From the NCBI GenBank assembly GCA_014360465.1, contig JACIXQ010000007.1, forward strand, positions 1 to 50,184: DNA of 50,184 nt, written 5' to 3'. This document shows positions 17,676-26,230 of the stretch, piece after piece. A program made the translations under genes and the position numbers. This stretch comes from a bacterium (GTDB lineage: Bacteria; Armatimonadota; JACIXR01). Numbering within the stretch: position 1 is the stretch's first letter; each line of letters opens with the position of its first letter. The notes beneath the pieces are model-generated. The model searched no databases. It saw only the letters and a list, made by a program, of their open reading frames with translations, and was not told the DNA's origin.

Positions 17676-17688
17676 TCATAAAGAGGCT

Positions 17689-18978
17689 ATGTTTGAATCG
17701 CTGACAGCAAGGCTACAGTCCATCTTTAATAAGTTGAGAGGTAAGGCTCGCCTCAGTCCGCAGGATATAGATTCTGCCCTGCGGGAGGTGAGGCTTTCCC
17801 TGCTTGAAGCGGATGTTCATTACAAGGTCGTCAAGGAATTTCTCGATAGGGTGAGGCAAAGGGCGTTGGGAGAGGAGGTTATGTCCTCCTTCACTCCTGC
17901 CCAACAGGTGATAAAGATAGTGAGGGACGAGATGATAAACATATTGGGGGATGGGGGTGAATTGCGATATGCTTCTTCTCCTCCTACAACCATTATGCTT
18001 TTCGGGCTTCAGGGTGGTGGAAAAACGACTACCGCTGGTAAGCTTGCCATTCTGTTGAAGAAGCAGGGGAAGAAGCCACTTCTCATTGCTACCGATGTAA
18101 GGAGACCCGCAGCAATCCAGCAATTGCAAAAGGTGGGGAAGGCTGTTGGTTGCGATGTATATGCCGATGCAGGGCAGAAGGACCCTTTGGGGATAGCCAA
18201 GGCGGGCATAGATTTCGCAAAGCGGAAAGGTTACGATGTGGTTATCGTTGATACCCAGGGACGTCTCCATCTGGATGATGAGTTGCTTGGTGAATTGGAA
18301 GAGATGGAGAAGGCGCTAAACCCTCACAACGCTATCCTGGTGCTTGATGGAATGACTGGTCAAGATGCCGTCAACATCGCTATGGGCTTTTCCAAATTGA
18401 GGATAGATGGTTATATCTTGACGAAGATGGATGGGGATGCCAGAGGTGGAGCGGCTCTATCCATATCCTTCATAACCCAGAAGCCCATTATGTTCCTCGG
18501 TGTAGGAGAGAGATACGATGCCATTGAGCCGTTCCATCCCGAAAGATTGGTTTCCCGCATACTGGGTATGGGGGATGTGTTAACGCTAATAGAGAAGATA
18601 GAATCGGCTATGGAGGAAACCGAGGAGGAGCTTCCCACCTCCTTTGAGAACTTCACCTTGAACGATTTCCTCAGGGAATTGAGGAGAATGCATAAATTGG
18701 GACCGCTTGAGCATATATTATCGCTCATACCGGGAGCGAGTAATGTGCGTGTTGGCCCGCAGGAAGAGAAGATGTTGAAGAAATTTGAGGCAATCGTGCT
18801 ATCAATGACCAAGGAGGAGAGGGAGAATCCATCCATCATAGATGGTAGCAGGAAAAGGAGGATTGCCAAAGGTTCTGGGACGACAGTTCAAGAAGTCAAT
18901 CTTTTACTTAAACGATTTGAAGAAGCGAAACAATTAGCTAAGACTCTATCAGCAAGGAGGATAAGGAGATGGCCGTAA
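17689..18978 (+). CDS. ffh: Signal recognition particle protein Ffh
   Basis: Ffh binds SRP RNA and signal sequences and delivers ribosomes to FtsY. The N domain begins MFESLTARLQSIFNKLRGKARLS. The GTPase motifs follow: GLQGGGKTTTAGKLA (G1), the DVRRPAAIQQL region, DTQGRLHLDDEL (G3) and LTKMDGDARGG (G4). The M domain carries GPLEHILSLIPGAS and the RNA-binding KRRIAKGSGTTVQEVN. The M domain is short of methionines at the usual hydrophobic positions (KLGPLEHILSL, FEEAKQLAKTL), which is also seen in thermophile Ffh. I placed the start at the ATG at 17689, not an upstream start, because the promoter lies only 13 bases before it and the N-terminus then matches the family. Its end overlaps rpsP by 10 bases. 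Confidence 0.96.
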   Translation: MFESLTARLQSIFNKLRGKARLSPQDIDSALREVRLSLLEADVHYKVVKEFLDRVRQRALGEEVMSSFTPAQQVIKIVRDEMINILGDGGELRYASSPPTTIMLFGLQGGGKTTTAGKLAILLKKQGKKPLLIATDVRRPAAIQQLQKVGKAVGCDVYADAGQKDPLGIAKAGIDFAKRKGYDVVIVDTQGRLHLDDELLGELEEMEKALNPHNAILVLDGMTGQDAVNIAMGFSKLRIDGYILTKMDGDARGGAALSISFITQKPIMFLGVGERYDAIEPFHPERLVSRILGMGDVLTLIEKIESAMEETEEELPTSFENFTLNDFLRELRRMHKLGPLEHILSLIPGASNVRVGPQEEKMLKKFEAIVLSMTKEERENPSIIDGSRKRRIAKGSGTTVQEVNLLLKRFEEAKQLAKTLSARRIRRWP

Positions 18979-19253
18979 GGATCAGATTGCTTAGGATGGG
19001 TTCTAACAAGAGACCATCCTACCGACTTGTTGCCGTGGATGCGAAAAGCAAGCCACAGGGACCGTATCTGGAGATGCTGGGTTATTATAATCCCCTCAGG
19101 GAACCACCGGAGATTAAGCTGGACGAGGAGAAGATAATGAAGTGGCTCCTCAATGGAGCGCAACCCAGTGAAACCGCTCTATCCCTTCTTAAAAAAGAGG
19201 GGATTTGGGACAAATTCCTGCAGATAAAGCAAGCTCAAAGAGGAGGTGGCTGA
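18969..19253 (+). CDS. rpsP: 30S ribosomal protein S16
   Basis: Small-subunit assembly protein. The opening [20 protein letters not shown] and the following [12 protein letters not shown] are the standard S16 pattern, and [18 protein letters not shown] matches its second half. At 94 aa it is normal length. The ATG lies within the last codons of ffh with AAGGAG just upstream, and the order ffh-rpsP-khpA-ylqD-rimM-trmD-rplS is the one known from Firmicutes. Confidence 0.97.
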   Translation: MAVRIRLLRMGSNKRPSYRLVAVDAKSKPQGPYLEMLGYYNPLREPPEIKLDEEKIMKWLLNGAQPSETALSLLKKEGIWDKFLQIKQAQRGGG

Positions 19254-19254
19254 G

Positions 19255-19485
19255 ATGAGAGAATTGGTAGAGAAGCTTGTGCAGGCTCTCGTTGACAATC
19301 CTGAAGCCGTCCAGGTAACGGAAATCAAAGGAGAGCGAACAATAGTCTACGAGGTTAGAGTAGCGGAGGAAGACCTTGGCAAGGTTATAGGCAAAGAGGG
19401 ACGCATAGCGAATGCCCTCAGGACCATCCTCAAGGCTGCCGCTACGAAGTTGGGCAAGAAAGTTTCATTGGAGATACTGCAATGA
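19255..19485 (+). CDS. khpA: KH-domain RNA-binding protein KhpA
   Basis: Small single-KH protein (YlqC family) that pairs with KhpB in Gram-positive bacteria and binds many RNAs. The GxxG loop is visible in [22 protein letters not shown], the core of the KH fold. I chose the ATG at 19255 (76 aa) because AGGAGG at 19241-19246 sits eight bases before it; the GTG at 19246 lies inside that ribosome site. Only one base separates it from the rpsP stop. Confidence 0.93.
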   Translation: MRELVEKLVQALVDNPEAVQVTEIKGERTIVYEVRVAEEDLGKVIGKEGRIANALRTILKAAATKLGKKVSLEILQ

Positions 19486-19886
19486 GTACGCTGGTAAAGT
19501 GCAATGTTTTGGTGAAGGTGATTATGACCGAGGAGTTCCGCCAACGGACCTTGAAGGAGATGGAGGAACTCCTCGAGAAAGTCAAGGAAGCCCAGCAGAG
19601 GATAGATTTCCAATCTCGGATTTACCTCTCTGACCTTCAGAAGGTGGATTTGCAGAAGGCAGCTGCCTTCCGCCGTCAGTGGGAGGAAGAGAGGGAAGAA
19701 AGGGAAAACTTCCGAAGGGAAATCGAGGAAAGGATAGAGAAGCTGAAGAGCATCCCGGAAGGCGAGGAGTTCCTCCTCACCACCCTGGAAGCTTATGTTG
19801 AGGCTAAGGAGAACGAACCTCTGCCCATTTTCGCACCTCCTCAGATAATCGTTAAGGACGATAAGGTAGTGGAAATAAGGAGATAA
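19482..19886 (+). CDS. ylqD: YlqD-like protein
   Basis: A 134-residue protein in the position where Bacillus carries ylqD, between khpA and rimM. It starts with a short beta region ([20 protein letters not shown]). It then has a long charged, probably coiled-coil segment from about residue 25 to 95 (many Glu, Arg, Lys, Gln with heptad-like hydrophobics) and a short beta tail ([16 protein letters not shown]). It overlaps khpA by four bases. The function is unknown in all bacteria; the call relies on gene order and overall layout. Confidence 0.8.
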   Translation: MSTLVKCNVLVKVIMTEEFRQRTLKEMEELLEKVKEAQQRIDFQSRIYLSDLQKVDLQKAAAFRRQWEEEREERENFRREIEERIEKLKSIPEGEEFLLTTLEAYVEAKENEPLPIFAPPQIIVKDDKVVEIRR

Positions 19887-19896
19887 TCACTTTCCA

Positions 19897-20358
19897 ATGC
19901 CGATAATCGGCAAGATTCTCTCAACCTTCGGAAGAAGAGGGGAAGTCAAATTTTTGCCCTTCAGAGGTGGAGATTTCAAGCGCCTGGAAGGGCAGAGGGG
20001 TATCGTTTCCTCCAGGTATAGGACGAGAGAGGTAGAGATAGAGAGGGTCTGGCCTCATAAAGGGATGTGGATTCTCAAAATCAAGGGCATAGATACTATG
20101 AAGGAAGCTTGGCGTTTAAGAGATAGCTTTTTAGAAGTCGAGATCGACATCTTTCCCGAGGAGGATAGACCCCTCGGCTACGATGTCTACAGCGATAAGG
20201 AGAAATATCTCGGGAAGGTCATTGATGTCATCCCTACTCCTGCACACGATGTTCTCCTCACTGATAAGGATGTACTCATTCCCTTTGTTGAGGAATGGAT
20301 CATCGCGCTATTGCCACAAGAAAAGAAGATAAAGGTGAAGGAGCCAAAAGCGGTATGA
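19897..20358 (+). CDS. rimM: 16S rRNA processing protein RimM
   Basis: RimM binds S19 and helps 30S head maturation. The sequence shows the N-terminal RimM barrel (IIGKILSTFGRRGEVKFLPF) and the C-terminal PRC-type barrel (LGYDVYSDKEKYLGKVIDVIPTP, split by a short turn, then VLIPFVEEWI). The usual GKI..PHG..GEV motif is present as GKILSTFGRRGEV, so the PHG part is altered. At 153 aa it is slightly short. Its TGA overlaps the trmD ATG by four bases. Confidence 0.92.
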   Translation: MPIIGKILSTFGRRGEVKFLPFRGGDFKRLEGQRGIVSSRYRTREVEIERVWPHKGMWILKIKGIDTMKEAWRLRDSFLEVEIDIFPEEDRPLGYDVYSDKEKYLGKVIDVIPTPAHDVLLTDKDVLIPFVEEWIIALLPQEKKIKVKEPKAV

Positions 20359-21152
20359 GGATAGACATCATCAGCCTTTTCCCTCAAGTTTTCCTCCCTT
20401 ATATCCAGACAAGTATGATGCGCAAAGCACAGGAGCGGGGAATAGCGCATATATTCCTTCATAATTTGAGAGATTTTGCAATGGACAAACATCGCACGAC
20501 CGACGATTACCCCTATGGTGGTGGGGCTGGTATGCTTCTTAAGCCTGAGCCAATTTACAACGCCCTTGAAGATGTAAAGAGACAATGTGGGGAGGAAGGG
20601 TGTGTGAAGCACAGGATAATCCTCACATCGCCCCAAGGGATGCGCTTCAACCAATCTTTGGCTGAGGAGTTGGCGAAAGAGTCTCATCTTGTTATAATAT
20701 GTGGACACTACGAGGGCGTAGATGATAGAGTTCTTGATTGGGTTGATGATGAGATATCGTTGGGCGATTTCATTCTCACAGGAGGCGAGATACCAGCGAT
20801 GGCGATAGTGGATGCTGTCGTTCGTCTTCAGCCGGATGTCCTCTCGGAGGAGGAAGCGCTGAGGGAAGAATCCGTTTCTTCGGGGATACTTGAGTATCCC
20901 CAGTTTACACGACCTGCAGTGTTTGAAGGTGAGGAAGTCCCGTCCATATTGAGGTCGGGAAACCATCAAGAAGTGGCGAGGTGGCGAAGAAGAAGGGCTC
21001 TGGAAAGGACACTTTTTCGCCGACCTGACTTGTTGATATCAGCCAATTTATCTATGGAAGATCTGCAAATTTTGAAAGATATTATGCGAGATTTACAAAT
21101 AATTCTGGAAAAACAAACCGAAAAACTCAAGGAAAGGGAGATGCCGAGATGA
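20355..21152 (+). CDS. trmD: tRNA (guanine37-N1)-methyltransferase TrmD
   Basis: TrmD uses S-adenosylmethionine to methylate G37 of tRNAs reading CNN and similar codons, preventing frameshifts. The protein begins [13 protein letters not shown] and contains the trefoil-knot cofactor motifs [35 protein letters not shown] and [17 protein letters not shown]. The C-terminal domain has [17 protein letters not shown] and [13 protein letters not shown], all typical. The true start is the ATG at 20355, overlapping rimM by four bases, which removes 20 residues from the longer frame. At 265 aa it is normal. Confidence 0.97.
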   Translation: MRIDIISLFPQVFLPYIQTSMMRKAQERGIAHIFLHNLRDFAMDKHRTTDDYPYGGGAGMLLKPEPIYNALEDVKRQCGEEGCVKHRIILTSPQGMRFNQSLAEELAKESHLVIICGHYEGVDDRVLDWVDDEISLGDFILTGGEIPAMAIVDAVVRLQPDVLSEEEALREESVSSGILEYPQFTRPAVFEGEEVPSILRSGNHQEVARWRRRRALERTLFRRPDLLISANLSMEDLQILKDIMRDLQIILEKQTEKLKEREMPR

Positions 21153-21502
21153 AAGGAGAAGCGCTTACTCGTTCGCTTGAGGAAAAGATGTTGAGAAAGG
21201 ATTTGCCCGACTTCGCTCCTGGTGATACTGTGCGGGTACACCAGATACTGCGACAAGCTGACAGAGAGAGGATACAAGTATTTGAGGGCGTGGTAATAAG
21301 AAAGAGGGGTGGAGGCACTTCCGCTACTTTCACCGTGCGAAAGATATCCCATCACGGTATAGGGGTGGAGAAGACATTCCCCCTGCACTCTCCCCTAATA
21401 GCCAAGATAGAAGTGGTGAGGAGAGGTAAAGTAAGGCGTGCCCGCCTCTATTACTTGAGGGAGCGGAAAGGTAAGGCGGCAAGAATAGAGGAGAAGAAAT
21501 AG
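21149..21502 (+). CDS. rplS: 50S ribosomal protein L19
   Basis: Large-subunit protein near the 30S-50S interface. The segments [41 protein letters not shown]-like ([20 protein letters not shown]) and VRRAKLYYLRER-like ([19 protein letters not shown]) are the family pattern. Its ATG overlaps trmD by four bases. At 117 aa it is normal. Confidence 0.97.
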   Translation: MKGEALTRSLEEKMLRKDLPDFAPGDTVRVHQILRQADRERIQVFEGVVIRKRGGGTSATFTVRKISHHGIGVEKTFPLHSPLIAKIEVVRRGKVRRARLYYLRERKGKAARIEEKK

Positions 21503-21512
21503 CCCTAATTTT

Positions 21513-22229
21513 ATGGATGGTATTTTCCAAACCATCCTACGCGAGATAAGGGAAAGCTGGAAACTTTATGCGATAGGCGGAGGAGCTCTTTTCCTCCGTC
21601 TATTGTTGATGATTCCTCTCGCTTGGTGGCGTAATTTCGTCCATAAATTCTATTATGGGCTTGCTGTAGCCTTTGCGCGTAAGGAAATAGCAAAGGAGAA
21701 GGCGCAGGAGTGGTTGAAGGGAAGCGGGGATTTCCTTGAATCCATCGCACTGGCGGTGGGCGTCGTTGTGGCGGTTGTGAATCCCTTCGTTATTCAGGCG
21801 TTTCTCATCCCATCCAGTTCAATGATTCCCACACTTCAGGTTGGAGACAGGATTATGGCTGACAAATTCGTCTATTATATCCGTGACCCTCAAAGGGGAG
21901 AGGTTATCGTCTTCCGCGCTCCACCGCAGGCGGATACATTGCAGAGAAACTTCGTGAAGAGGGTTATAGGATTGCCAGGAGATGTGATTGAGGTCAAGGA
22001 TGGGCGCGTTTATGTCAACGGTAAACCGCTAAAGGAGCCCTATATTTACGAACCACCTTATTATCAATTCGGACCTTATAAGGTGCCGAAGGGCTATTAT
22101 TTCGTTATGGGTGATAACAGAAACGACTCAAGTGATAGTCATATCTGGGGACCGCTTTCCCGGAAGCGTATCACGGGTAGGGCGCTGTTCATCTGGTGGC
22201 CGGTGAGAAGATGGGGGATAGTAAGGTAA
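21513..22229 (+). CDS. lepB: Signal peptidase I
   Basis: Membrane protease that removes Sec signal peptides from exported proteins, fitting the many exported enzymes here. The catalytic Ser-Lys pair is visible: IPSSSMIPTLQVGD (Ser about 103) and RNFVKRVIGLPGD (Lys about 149). The late motif GDNRNDSSDSHIWGP is also standard. Membrane segments are predicted near residues 22-40 and 78-95, so there are two before the active site. At 238 aa it is normal. It sits 10 bases after rplS, a known association. Confidence 0.95.
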   Translation: MDGIFQTILREIRESWKLYAIGGGALFLRLLLMIPLAWWRNFVHKFYYGLAVAFARKEIAKEKAQEWLKGSGDFLESIALAVGVVVAVVNPFVIQAFLIPSSSMIPTLQVGDRIMADKFVYYIRDPQRGEVIVFRAPPQADTLQRNFVKRVIGLPGDVIEVKDGRVYVNGKPLKEPYIYEPPYYQFGPYKVPKGYYFVMGDNRNDSSDSHIWGPLSRKRITGRALFIWWPVRRWGIVR

Positions 22230-22564
22230 GGAAGGGGAAATTCGGGGAGGAAATAGCTCGGCAGTTTCTCCTTTCCCTCGGCTACGAGATAATAACCTCC
22301 AATTTCAGAACAAGGATAGGCGAGATAGACATAATAGCTAAGGATAAAGGGGATTTTGTTTTCGTAGAGGTGAAGATGAGGGAGGATGTTGACAAATGGG
22401 GGCTTCCCGCTGAAGCTGTTACAAGCAAGAAGCGAGAGAAAATGAAGGAGGTAGCCCTTCTCTATCTCCAAAAGCAGGGAGTAGGGGAAGCGGGAATGCG
22501 ATTTGAGGTCGTTGAAGTTCTTCCCAAACTACGCAAAGCCCGTTTGATAAGGGATTTATTTTAA
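22211..22564 (+). CDS. YraN-family (UPF0102) endonuclease-fold protein
   Basis: The protein starts MGDSKVRKGKFGEEIARQFL, then shows YEIITSNFRTRIGEIDIIA and FVFVEVKMRED, the PD-(D/E)xK-type nuclease core (Glu, Asp, then Glu-x-Lys) of the YraN family. Its cellular substrate is not established in any bacterium. I chose the ATG at 22211 over a GTG at 22196 because GGTGAGAAG precedes it and the family starts close to the KGxxGE motif. It overlaps lepB by 19 bases and ends the plus-strand operon. Confidence 0.92.
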   Translation: MGDSKVRKGKFGEEIARQFLLSLGYEIITSNFRTRIGEIDIIAKDKGDFVFVEVKMREDVDKWGLPAEAVTSKKREKMKEVALLYLQKQGVGEAGMRFEVVEVLPKLRKARLIRDLF

Positions 22565-22876
22565 GATTTTCCCTCTTTTATAATGGCTATTCACATAACT
22601 GATGGATTGAGATAAATAAAAAGGTGGCGTTTCATTTGTTTAGGATTTGTCATCTTATTGTTAAAACCATTATAGCTATTCATACCCAGTCATCATCCAC
22701 CCTTTTTAATTGTAGAACTAATAAATAAATTTCCTTGTTAAGTTCTATTTCCTCGTCTTCGCCAAAGATTTTTTATTCAGCTCGCTATTGCGATTATCCC
22801 CTCTACCTATTCAAATTCCTATGTCAGAGAGCAAATCCTAATTATTTGGAACGCTATCAATAAAAAATGTAAAAAC
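22565..22876. other. Convergent intergenic region with inverted and direct short repeats
   Basis: Lies between two converging genes. No gene was seen. TATAATGG at 22579-22586 and CCATTATA at 22677-22684 form an inverted pair, each followed by GCTATTCA. ATGGCTATTCACATAA at 22583-22598 nearly matches 6243-6258, and GTGGCGTTTCA at 22624-22634 also occurs at 5780-5790. No GC-rich terminator hairpin is visible. Confidence 0.5.
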
Positions 22877-24730
22877 TCACCAGCCACTGTAGAGCGCCCA
22901 GCCAATCCAGCCATGCTCCCCAGGCTTCAGGCGATATTCCCTCGTTTCCTTTCCTCTTCTTTCCCTAACCTTAACTGGATAAGTGCCATCAAAGGAAATC
23001 TCCCTCAACGCCATTATGCACATCTTCGCATTATCAATGTCGAACATCGGGCGATTATCATCCGGAGGTATGCCCGGACCATAGTTGAACACGCCGAAAA
23101 TTTCTGTTTTGCCGCCCTCCGCCGTGCGAACCCTTATACCCTTCCCCTCAAATTTCATCCCTAAAATCCAAAGATTTCCTCCCAAATTCTCCACAAGACC
23201 TGTATCGCTATCTCCTTCAGGGTTTAATTGCCTCGCCCATAGGCTCTGTCCTTTGCCCAAAAGCTGGATATGGGAGGGACAATTAGTCAAGAATATATCT
23301 CCCTTGCCTGTTCCAACAACCTTCAAATCGCAGTTTTCCAACCAGAGCACACGATCTTTGGAGCGATTTTCCACGATGGGTGGATGTCCTCCAAACGCCT
23401 GGATGTTCTCAAATTTCACAACTGCCGCGCTGTCCTCATCTATGATGAACTTGCCTCCCCCGATTATCCTACCGAATCCCATTCCTATGAAGAGGCGCAC
23501 GGAACCATATATTTTCACCGTTCCATCAAGAGTATACCAGTTGGGGTCGGGTCCACCGATGCCTCTCAAATAAACGACTGTCTTCTTATGAGTAGCTGCG
23601 TAATCTATTGCCTTCTGAATTGCTTCTGTATCATCTTTATTATCTCCTGGAACAGCACCGAAGTCATTTGCGCAAACCCAGTTGCTGGGATTCCTTTCCC
23701 AGGGAATATCGGGCTCAAGCTTTATGGGTAATCTCATAGCCCTTGAGGGTGCTTCATCATAGAGCCTCTTTACTTCGTGAGATGTATACTCCGCTATTTT
23801 TAAGCCGGGAGCATTTCCCATTGGGCTATTGCTCTCTATAGCCATTTTGAAGCCATTGGCTTCTATATCGCGTGCATAAAGGACGCTGCGATTCAATATT
23901 GCCGGACCTTCTGGATTACCACCCCTGAATTTTCCTCCTACTATTGCCAGTACTCCTCCCCACCAGAACCAGTCTTGGGGGATATCGTTCAGTACTGGAA
24001 GAGGCGTGTTTTCAACGAGCAAATTTTCCACTCCTACTGCGCTCGCCCTGATTTCCAATCCTATCTTTTTACAATTTCTAATCCTTATCCTTGACAAAGT
24101 GTTGCCCCATATAGCTGGTCCCTCTATAACAATCCCCTTCTCAAAGCCCTCAATAAGGACATCCTGAACCATATTGGGACCGTTAAGTTCCATAAATCCC
24201 ATATTAATACCCACTTTCCCTGAGCCTTTAATAATTACATCCTTCACCTCGCCAGAGTTGTTAGAGAAGAAGCGTATTCCATCGGTACTGGGGTTATTGC
24301 CAACATCTATCGTCAGGTTGCGGATAGTTCGCATAAACCAGTCGGCGGAGCCAGGGTCTCTATCGCGAGGGTGGGTTCGTAGGACCGCTTCTATATTCAG
24401 ACCATCTTCAAGCTTTATTATCGTCTTATCCTTTGATTGTCCATATATCCAGGGACCTATTCCGGATTTTACAACGAGAGTTCTGGTTATTCTGTATTTG
24501 CCATTTGGGATGTAGAGGATTTTCGTTTGGTTGGTCCCGATTCCGCAGGAGAGGTCTATTCCTTTCTGTAGGGCATCGGTATCGTCGTGGACGCCATCTC
24601 CCTTTGCTCCCAAATCACGCTTAACATCTATTACCGCCGCCGGGTCATAGGGAAAGACGATGTTCTGGGCGAGTGATGAAGCCGAAAAAGCCATTAAGAA
24701 GAAAATGCCTAAAACACAAAGAAACCTCAT
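22877..24730 (-). CDS. Exported beta-helix protein with two pectate-lyase-3 (GH28/GH55-type) units
   Basis: A 617-residue exported protein with signal peptide MRFLCVLGIFFLMAFSASSLA. It has two related parallel beta-helix starts. The first, near residue 35, is VKRDLGAKGDGVHDDTDALQ; the second, near 355, is ANDFGAVPGDNKDDTEAIQ. This DFGAxGDGxxDDTxAIQ signature marks pectate-lyase-3-type domains found in polygalacturonases, exo-beta-1,3-glucanases and phage tailspikes. Two tandem units resemble the GH55 layout, but the catalytic residues could not be assigned, so the substrate is unknown. I chose the ATG at 24730, six bases after AGGAG; the ATG at 24736 touches that site. It lies 119 bases after the mttB stop. 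Confidence 0.82.
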   Translation of the reverse strand: MRFLCVLGIFFLMAFSASSLAQNIVFPYDPAAVIDVKRDLGAKGDGVHDDTDALQKGIDLSCGIGTNQTKILYIPNGKYRITRTLVVKSGIGPWIYGQSKDKTIIKLEDGLNIEAVLRTHPRDRDPGSADWFMRTIRNLTIDVGNNPSTDGIRFFSNNSGEVKDVIIKGSGKVGINMGFMELNGPNMVQDVLIEGFEKGIVIEGPAIWGNTLSRIRIRNCKKIGLEIRASAVGVENLLVENTPLPVLNDIPQDWFWWGGVLAIVGGKFRGGNPEGPAILNRSVLYARDIEANGFKMAIESNSPMGNAPGLKIAEYTSHEVKRLYDEAPSRAMRLPIKLEPDIPWERNPSNWVCANDFGAVPGDNKDDTEAIQKAIDYAATHKKTVVYLRGIGGPDPNWYTLDGTVKIYGSVRLFIGMGFGRIIGGGKFIIDEDSAAVVKFENIQAFGGHPPIVENRSKDRVLWLENCDLKVVGTGKGDIFLTNCPSHIQLLGKGQSLWARQLNPEGDSDTGLVENLGGNLWILGMKFEGKGIRVRTAEGGKTEIFGVFNYGPGIPPDDNRPMFDIDNAKMCIMALREISFDGTYPVKVRERRGKETREYRLKPGEHGWIGWALYSGW

Positions 24731-24747
24731 AGCCATCTCCTGCTAAT

Positions 24748-24777
24748 TTTATACTATATTTAAACCCCAAAAAGCAA
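24748..24777 (-). promoter_or_regulatory. Possible promoter of the beta-helix gene
   Basis: On the minus strand TTGCTT (24777-24772) and TATAAA (24753-24748) are 18 bases apart. This is a fair but not strong match, and an overlapping TATAGT could serve instead. Confidence 0.4.
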
Positions 24778-24849
24778 CCTTTCTTTTCTAAAAATCTGCT
24801 GGCTGAAACGATATGCTTTAAAGTCGGGATGCCATAAGAAAAATCTATC

Positions 24850-26226
24850 TCAAATTAGCTCCCTTCTTGCCCTTTTGAGGATTTTATCAAGTTCCTTTAG
24901 CTTTGAAACTTCCAATTCATAGCTATTTTCCTCAATCCTTTTCCTCGCCTTCTCCCATGCTTCAGCTAAGATATCCTCTCGCTTTGCTAACCTCTGGGGT
25001 AGCTTTAGCTGATGGAAAAGCTGTGGAAGCCAATAATACTTTCGCCAATGGGATGATGTCCAAGGTGTTGCCAAGAAGTGTCCATCTTTTATTCCTTCAA
25101 GAATTAATTCCAAAGAATTGCTCTCCTCTACTATCTCGAAACCCTCAAGAATTCTATCAATGTATCCTTTTATCTCTACATCTATCATAAACTGTTGGGG
25201 ACTGAATATCTCATCTATACCCAGTGTTCCTGCTCCTTCTATGACCCTACATCCTGCGAGGGCGGCGATAGCTGTGAGGGCGGATTTCTCAGCGCTCGCT
25301 TGGGGACCCGGTAGAATGGCAGTAGTGAGCATCGTTTCAGCTGGATTCCAGGAAAGTCCATAAAATTCCCTTACTTTAGCCCTTGTAAGAATACAGAAAA
25401 GATGTTCGGGTGAGCCGAAGGCAACTGCTCCCGATTCCATGCTTCCAGGATATATACTGATATCGTATACAACATTATCAAAACCCAAGAGCCTGAGCAG
25501 AATATAACCGCCAATACTTTCGGCAACAGCTTGTCCCCAAGCGGTGTTCCACTCCAAGGGAGCAGAGATGCCAAGTATTGGCATCGATGCTATGCCCACG
25601 GTTTGAAATAATTCATTGAATTTCAAGGCGACATTCAGGGAGTTGCCATAGAAGGTTAATGGACTGAAAACAAATACACTTGTGTAAAGCTCGTGTCCCA
25701 TTACCTCGGCAATTCTTCTCATCCAATCAAAGATATTCTCATCCCCCACGAGGGGGAAACGCGCCGAGCGGCTATATCTGCAAAGGATGTAATAGGTTTC
25801 TATCTCCCTTAAAAGGGGCGGAACATCCTGCAACCTACCGGGGCAAGTTCCACCGATATCGGTCCCGAAATAGGAATCCAAAAGCTTGGTATAGGCGATG
25901 AGATGTTCCCTATCAAAGGGACGGATTTCTAAACTCTCCGGGTCGAGGAAAAAGAGAGGCCATTCAGAAGCATAAATGTAAAGATTTTTCCTTTCTGGGG
26001 TTGATTTCCTCTTTTGGGGTTGTGGCCAAAATTCGCCTAATGTCCCCTCGGGTATGAGCACCCTTTCTCCCTCAATTTTTACCTTTCCTGTGCTGCTTAG
26101 TTTTTCCCGGATATCTTCCCTCGGCACTTTTAGCCCCACCTTTTCCAAAATCATTTGTGCTATCCCATCGATCTTTTTTACATCAAATCCCGCTATTAAT
26201 TTCCAAGGAGAAAGAAGGTTATCCAT
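24850..26226 (-). CDS. MttB-family methyltransferase, non-pyrrolysine
   Basis: The 458-residue protein matches the trimethylamine methyltransferase (MttB) superfamily in its core: LYIYASEWPLFFLDPESLE early, IGGTCPGRLQDVPPL and FPLVGDENIFDW, then SMPILGISAPLEWNTA, GPQASAEKSALTAIAALAGCRVIEGAGTLG, and the C-terminal FLATPWTSSHWRKYYWLPQLF. No in-frame amber codon interrupts it, so it belongs to the non-pyrrolysine members, several of which demethylate quaternary amines such as glycine betaine or carnitine. The substrate cannot be read from sequence. No corrinoid protein or partner methyltransferase is nearby. It follows the PQQ-like gene by four bases, so they share a transcript. Confidence 0.85.
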   Translation of the reverse strand: MDNLLSPWKLIAGFDVKKIDGIAQMILEKVGLKVPREDIREKLSSTGKVKIEGERVLIPEGTLGEFWPQPQKRKSTPERKNLYIYASEWPLFFLDPESLEIRPFDREHLIAYTKLLDSYFGTDIGGTCPGRLQDVPPLLREIETYYILCRYSRSARFPLVGDENIFDWMRRIAEVMGHELYTSVFVFSPLTFYGNSLNVALKFNELFQTVGIASMPILGISAPLEWNTAWGQAVAESIGGYILLRLLGFDNVVYDISIYPGSMESGAVAFGSPEHLFCILTRAKVREFYGLSWNPAETMLTTAILPGPQASAEKSALTAIAALAGCRVIEGAGTLGIDEIFSPQQFMIDVEIKGYIDRILEGFEIVEESNSLELILEGIKDGHFLATPWTSSHWRKYYWLPQLFHQLKLPQRLAKREDILAEAWEKARKRIEENSYELEVSKLKELDKILKRARRELI

Positions 26227-26230
26227 AAGG

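Noticed and set aside
17524-17688. Upstream extension of ffh
   Set aside because: Most of it lies upstream of the consensus promoter, and Ffh proteins start at the MFESL position.
17713-18270. Antisense frame opposite ffh
   Set aside because: It mirrors the ffh coding sequence, which has intact GTPase motifs.
20187-20969. Long antisense frame opposite trmD
   Set aside because: It is the shadow of the strongly conserved rimM/trmD genes and its translation lacks any known domain.
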